From Gemmatimonadaceae bacterium (lineage in GTDB: Bacteria; Gemmatimonadota; Gemmatimonadetes; Gemmatimonadales; Gemmatimonadaceae), in the NCBI GenBank assembly GCA_035533015.1, contig DATLUQ010000044.1, forward strand, positions 1 through 64,000: a DNA stretch of 64,000 nt, written 5' to 3'. Of this stretch, positions 61,759 to 64,000 are shown piece after piece (position 1 is the stretch's first letter; the number at the start of each line of letters is the position of its first letter). The position numbers and the translations under genes are program-made. The notes under the pieces were generated by a model. That model saw nothing but the letters and a program-made list of their open reading frames with translations. It made no database searches and was not told the DNA's origin.

Positions 61759-63768
61759 ATGCCGTATTCCGCCCTAAAACGAGCTCGCCGAGTGTCTGAC
61801 CCCGTCCTCCCGTCTGGGGACTCCGAGATGCGTGCGCTCGTGGAGCGCGCCCTGAGCGCCCACTACGAGCTCGATGCCGAAATCGGGCGCGGGGGGATGG
61901 GCATCGTGTATCGGGCGCGCGATCGCCGGCTCAAGCGTATGGTTGCGATCAAGGTGCTCCCGCCAGAGCTCGCCTTTCGCAGCGACATCAAGACGCGGTT
62001 TCTGCGCGAGGCCGAGACCGCCGCCCAACTCAACCATCCGAACATCGTTCCCATCTACACGGTGGACGAGGTGCATGGGCTGGTCTTCTTCGAGATGGCG
62101 TATGTGAGTGGCGACAATCTGGCCAAGCGCCTGCACGACCGCGGCGTGCTGCCGGTGGACGAGGTGCGCCACATTCTCCGCGACGTGGCCGACGCACTTG
62201 CCTACGCCCACGAACGCGGGGTGGTGCACCGCGACATCAAACCCGACAACATCCTGCTCGATGCGGAGACTGGCCGTCCCATGGTCACCGACTTCGGCAT
62301 CGCGCGTGCCGTGAGCGACGGAGACTCGCGACTCACCGCGACGGGCATGGCCATCGGCACGCCGGCGTACATGTCACCGGAGCAGGCGGCGGGCGAGCGC
62401 GTGATCGACGGGCGCAGCGACATCTACGCGCTCGGCATCGTGGCCTACCAGATGCTGGCCGGTGAGCCGCCGTTCTCGGCGGGCAGCACGCCCGCCATGC
62501 TGGTCAAGCATATCTCGGAAATTCCGGTCCCCGTGGAGCAGCGGCGGGCCGACGTGCCGCCCGACCTGGCGCGCGCCGTGTCGCTCATGCTCCAGAAGGA
62601 TCCAGCCAATCGCTTTCCATCGGCGGGCGACCTGGTGAAGGCGCTCGACGGCGGCGTGATGCCGCTCCCGCCGTCGAACATCGTGCCGGGGGTCGTAGGG
62701 TTACCATCGGCCGCGGCCAGCGCCGCGATTGCGACAGCCATCGGTGGTGTGCCGTCGCATCAGGGCGCTGGCTTCGACCCCGGCCTGTACGTGCCCACCG
62801 CCGATGAACTGCGCCGCTGGGACGCGCCGCAGGTGCAGGCATTCCGTCGGCGGGTGTGGCCGTATCTGTACGTGAACGGCGTCATCGTGCTGATGTCGAT
62901 TCTGTTCCGCTCGAACTTCACATTCTTCACGGTTATCTGGAGCATCTGGCTGGCGTTCAAGTACGCCAAGTTGTGGAGCGACGGCTACGATTGGCGCGAC
63001 GTGTTCCAGCAGCCGCGCGATCGCACGCTCATGGAAGTATTCGACGATTTCATGGAGCACGTTCGGGCGCTGTCGAGTTCTCAGAAGCGGCGCGCGCTGC
63101 TGGACGCGCGCCGCCAGCGCCGGGTGGCTCGGCGCGCGGGCGGTGTGCCGGCCGCGGGCGCCTTTCCCGGCCCGCGGCTGGACGATGGCACGCTGGCGCA
63201 ATCCGCCGGCCCGTACGCCAATACCGTTCGCCAGGCGATCGGCGACCGTGACGAGATCGTGCGCCTCATCGAGTCCCTGCCACCCGCCGATCGGTCTCGC
63301 GTGCCCGACGTGGTGCGCTCCGCGGTCGCCCTCCATGAAAAGGTGCAGGGGCTTGCGATCGGGCTCGCCGACCTCGACAGGCAGACACCTCCCGGGGGGC
63401 TCACCGCTTACGAGGCCGAGATTGCGCGATTGGAGAACGAGGCCAACCCACTGGATCACCGCGGGAGCGAGGAGCGAGTGCACCGGCTGGCATACCTCAA
63501 GCGCCAGCGCCGCGCGATCATGGACGGCGAGTCCAAGCGCGCCGCCACCGCCGCCCGCCTCGAGACCTGCGCTCTGGCGTTGCGCAACATGAAACTCGAC
63601 GTGCTGCGCCTGCGAGCCGGCATGCAGACGCACCAGCACATCACCACGCTTGCCATGAACGCGCTCAACCTGGCCGACAGTGTGGACAGCGCGGTATATG
63701 TAGCCGACGTGCTCGGGCGGGGCGCCCCCTCTTCCGCAGAGGCCCGCCCGGCGGCTGAGAAGAGGTGA
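61759..63768 (+). CDS. Ser/Thr protein kinase with 2TM region and coiled-coil C-terminus
   Basis: The protein has 669 aa. The kinase domain is complete: GRGGMG (43-48), the ATP lysine at 65, HRDIKPDN (157-164), DFG (178-180) and SPE (206-208). After the kinase domain a linker leads to two close membrane helices (about 366-410, FRSNFTFFTVIWSIWLAFKY), then a charged, helical, coiled-coil tail of ~250 residues. The start is uncertain: ATG 61759, GTG 61792 or ATG 61828. Overlaps the next kinase gene (GTGA), so both are co-expressed. Confidence 0.9.
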   Translation: MPYSALKRARRVSDPVLPSGDSEMRALVERALSAHYELDAEIGRGGMGIVYRARDRRLKRMVAIKVLPPELAFRSDIKTRFLREAETAAQLNHPNIVPIYTVDEVHGLVFFEMAYVSGDNLAKRLHDRGVLPVDEVRHILRDVADALAYAHERGVVHRDIKPDNILLDAETGRPMVTDFGIARAVSDGDSRLTATGMAIGTPAYMSPEQAAGERVIDGRSDIYALGIVAYQMLAGEPPFSAGSTPAMLVKHISEIPVPVEQRRADVPPDLARAVSLMLQKDPANRFPSAGDLVKALDGGVMPLPPSNIVPGVVGLPSAAASAAIATAIGGVPSHQGAGFDPGLYVPTADELRRWDAPQVQAFRRRVWPYLYVNGVIVLMSILFRSNFTFFTVIWSIWLAFKYAKLWSDGYDWRDVFQQPRDRTLMEVFDDFMEHVRALSSSQKRRALLDARRQRRVARRAGGVPAAGAFPGPRLDDGTLAQSAGPYANTVRQAIGDRDEIVRLIESLPPADRSRVPDVVRSAVALHEKVQGLAIGLADLDRQTPPGGLTAYEAEIARLENEANPLDHRGSEERVHRLAYLKRQRRAIMDGESKRAATAARLETCALALRNMKLDVLRLRAGMQTHQHITTLAMNALNLADSVDSAVYVADVLGRGAPSSAEARPAAEKR

Positions 63769-64000
63769 GCGACTACCTCCAGGATCGGCTCGTCGCGGCG
63801 GTGGGCGACCATTACTTGATCGAAGCGGAAATCGGACGCGGCGGCATGGCGGCCGTCTACCGGGCGCTCGATCTCCGGCTCAATCGCCACGTCGCGATCA
63901 AACTGCTGCCGCCCGACCTCGCGTTCAACGCCGACGTCAAGACACGCTTCCTGCGCGAGGCACAGATGGCGGCGCAGCTCAACCACCCCAACATCGTGCC
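63765..64000 (+). CDS. second Ser/Thr protein kinase (3' end outside window)
   Basis: The GTG at 63765 overlaps the previous stop as GTGA. Visible are ~78 residues starting VSDYLQDRLVAAVGDHYLIE with GRGGMAAVYRALDLRLNRHV and the ATP lysine in VAIKLLPPDLAF, and a stretch KTRFLREAQMAAQLNHPNIV that nearly equals the same segment of the first kinase. A tandem duplication is likely. The rest, including any membrane or sensor part, is outside the window. Confidence 0.9.
   Translation, partial: MSDYLQDRLVAAVGDHYLIEAEIGRGGMAAVYRALDLRLNRHVAIKLLPPDLAFNADVKTRFLREAQMAAQLNHPNIV

Noticed and set aside
1-64000. CRISPR array, prophage, or rRNA/tRNA genes
   Set aside because: No regularly spaced repeats with spacers, no phage structural genes and no cloverleaf or rRNA-like stretch was found by eye in intergenic regions.

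Overview
The window is 64 kb of high-GC DNA (roughly two thirds G+C) packed with genes on both strands. The features suggest a Gemmatimonadota (or, less likely, Acidobacteriota) chromosome: orphan duplicated MacB/FtsX-type permeases paired with a PadR regulator, exported M14 and M61 peptidases, Ser/Thr kinases with a 2TM tail, many GTG starts with GTGA stop/start overlaps, and a bacterial deoxyhypusine synthase-like gene. This rests on gene content only. I saw no rRNA, tRNA, CRISPR array, prophage or intact insertion sequence.

Layout. 1-10.7 kb is the most accessory-looking part: an AAA/DUF4143 ATPase cut by the window edge, a pRiA4b ORF-3-like gene, a broken 3' end of queG, two ADOP permeases, a PadR regulator with a clear palindromic operator, and an intact queG. 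The queG fragment stops at a 35-bp sequence that recurs between the two permeases, a sign of past insertion or recombination. 10.9-20.8 kb is housekeeping: LOG-family protein, deoxyhypusine synthase-like enzyme, RmuC, an MBL hydrolase, GreA (with a hairpin leader), GlpD, and a thiolase plus FadJ pair for fatty-acid beta-oxidation. 20.8-31.4 kb holds an ECF sigma factor overlapping a membrane protein with a CBM48-like domain, an M14 metallopeptidase, proline dehydrogenase, RsgA, a lipoprotein, a GntR regulator, two exported proteins coupled to a DinB polymerase, and TatA.

31.6-35.6 kb contains a LytM (M23) peptidase and bactofilin pair, a PAS-GGDEF protein and an M61 peptidase. 35.6-47.6 kb is the most coherent metabolic region: a Tat-exported sugar isomerase/epimerase-like protein, CutC, an MFS symporter, an amidohydrolase, a Gfo/Idh/MocA oxidoreductase, a GMC flavoenzyme with its Tat-exported small subunit, a DUF1080 (3-keto-disaccharide hydrolase) protein, an EamA exporter and a TonB receptor. 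Together they fit an oxidative (3-keto) route of sugar or glycoside breakdown. 47.7-51.8 kb has an ECF sigma/anti-sigma pair, OsmC, CsaA, small unknown proteins and TerC. 51.9-64 kb has a fused alpha-beta 2-oxoacid dehydrogenase E1, an HNH protein behind a strong hairpin, glutamine-dependent NAD synthetase, a divergent class A penicillin-binding protein, Lon, and two tandem Ser/Thr kinases, the second cut by the window end.

The best leads for something not well described are the candidate 3-keto-sugar locus, the sigma factor/CBM48 membrane protein pair, the queG-fragment/ADOP insertion structure, the PBP with an eroded transglycosylase motif and an apparently cleavable signal, and the hairpin leaders in front of greA and the HNH gene.
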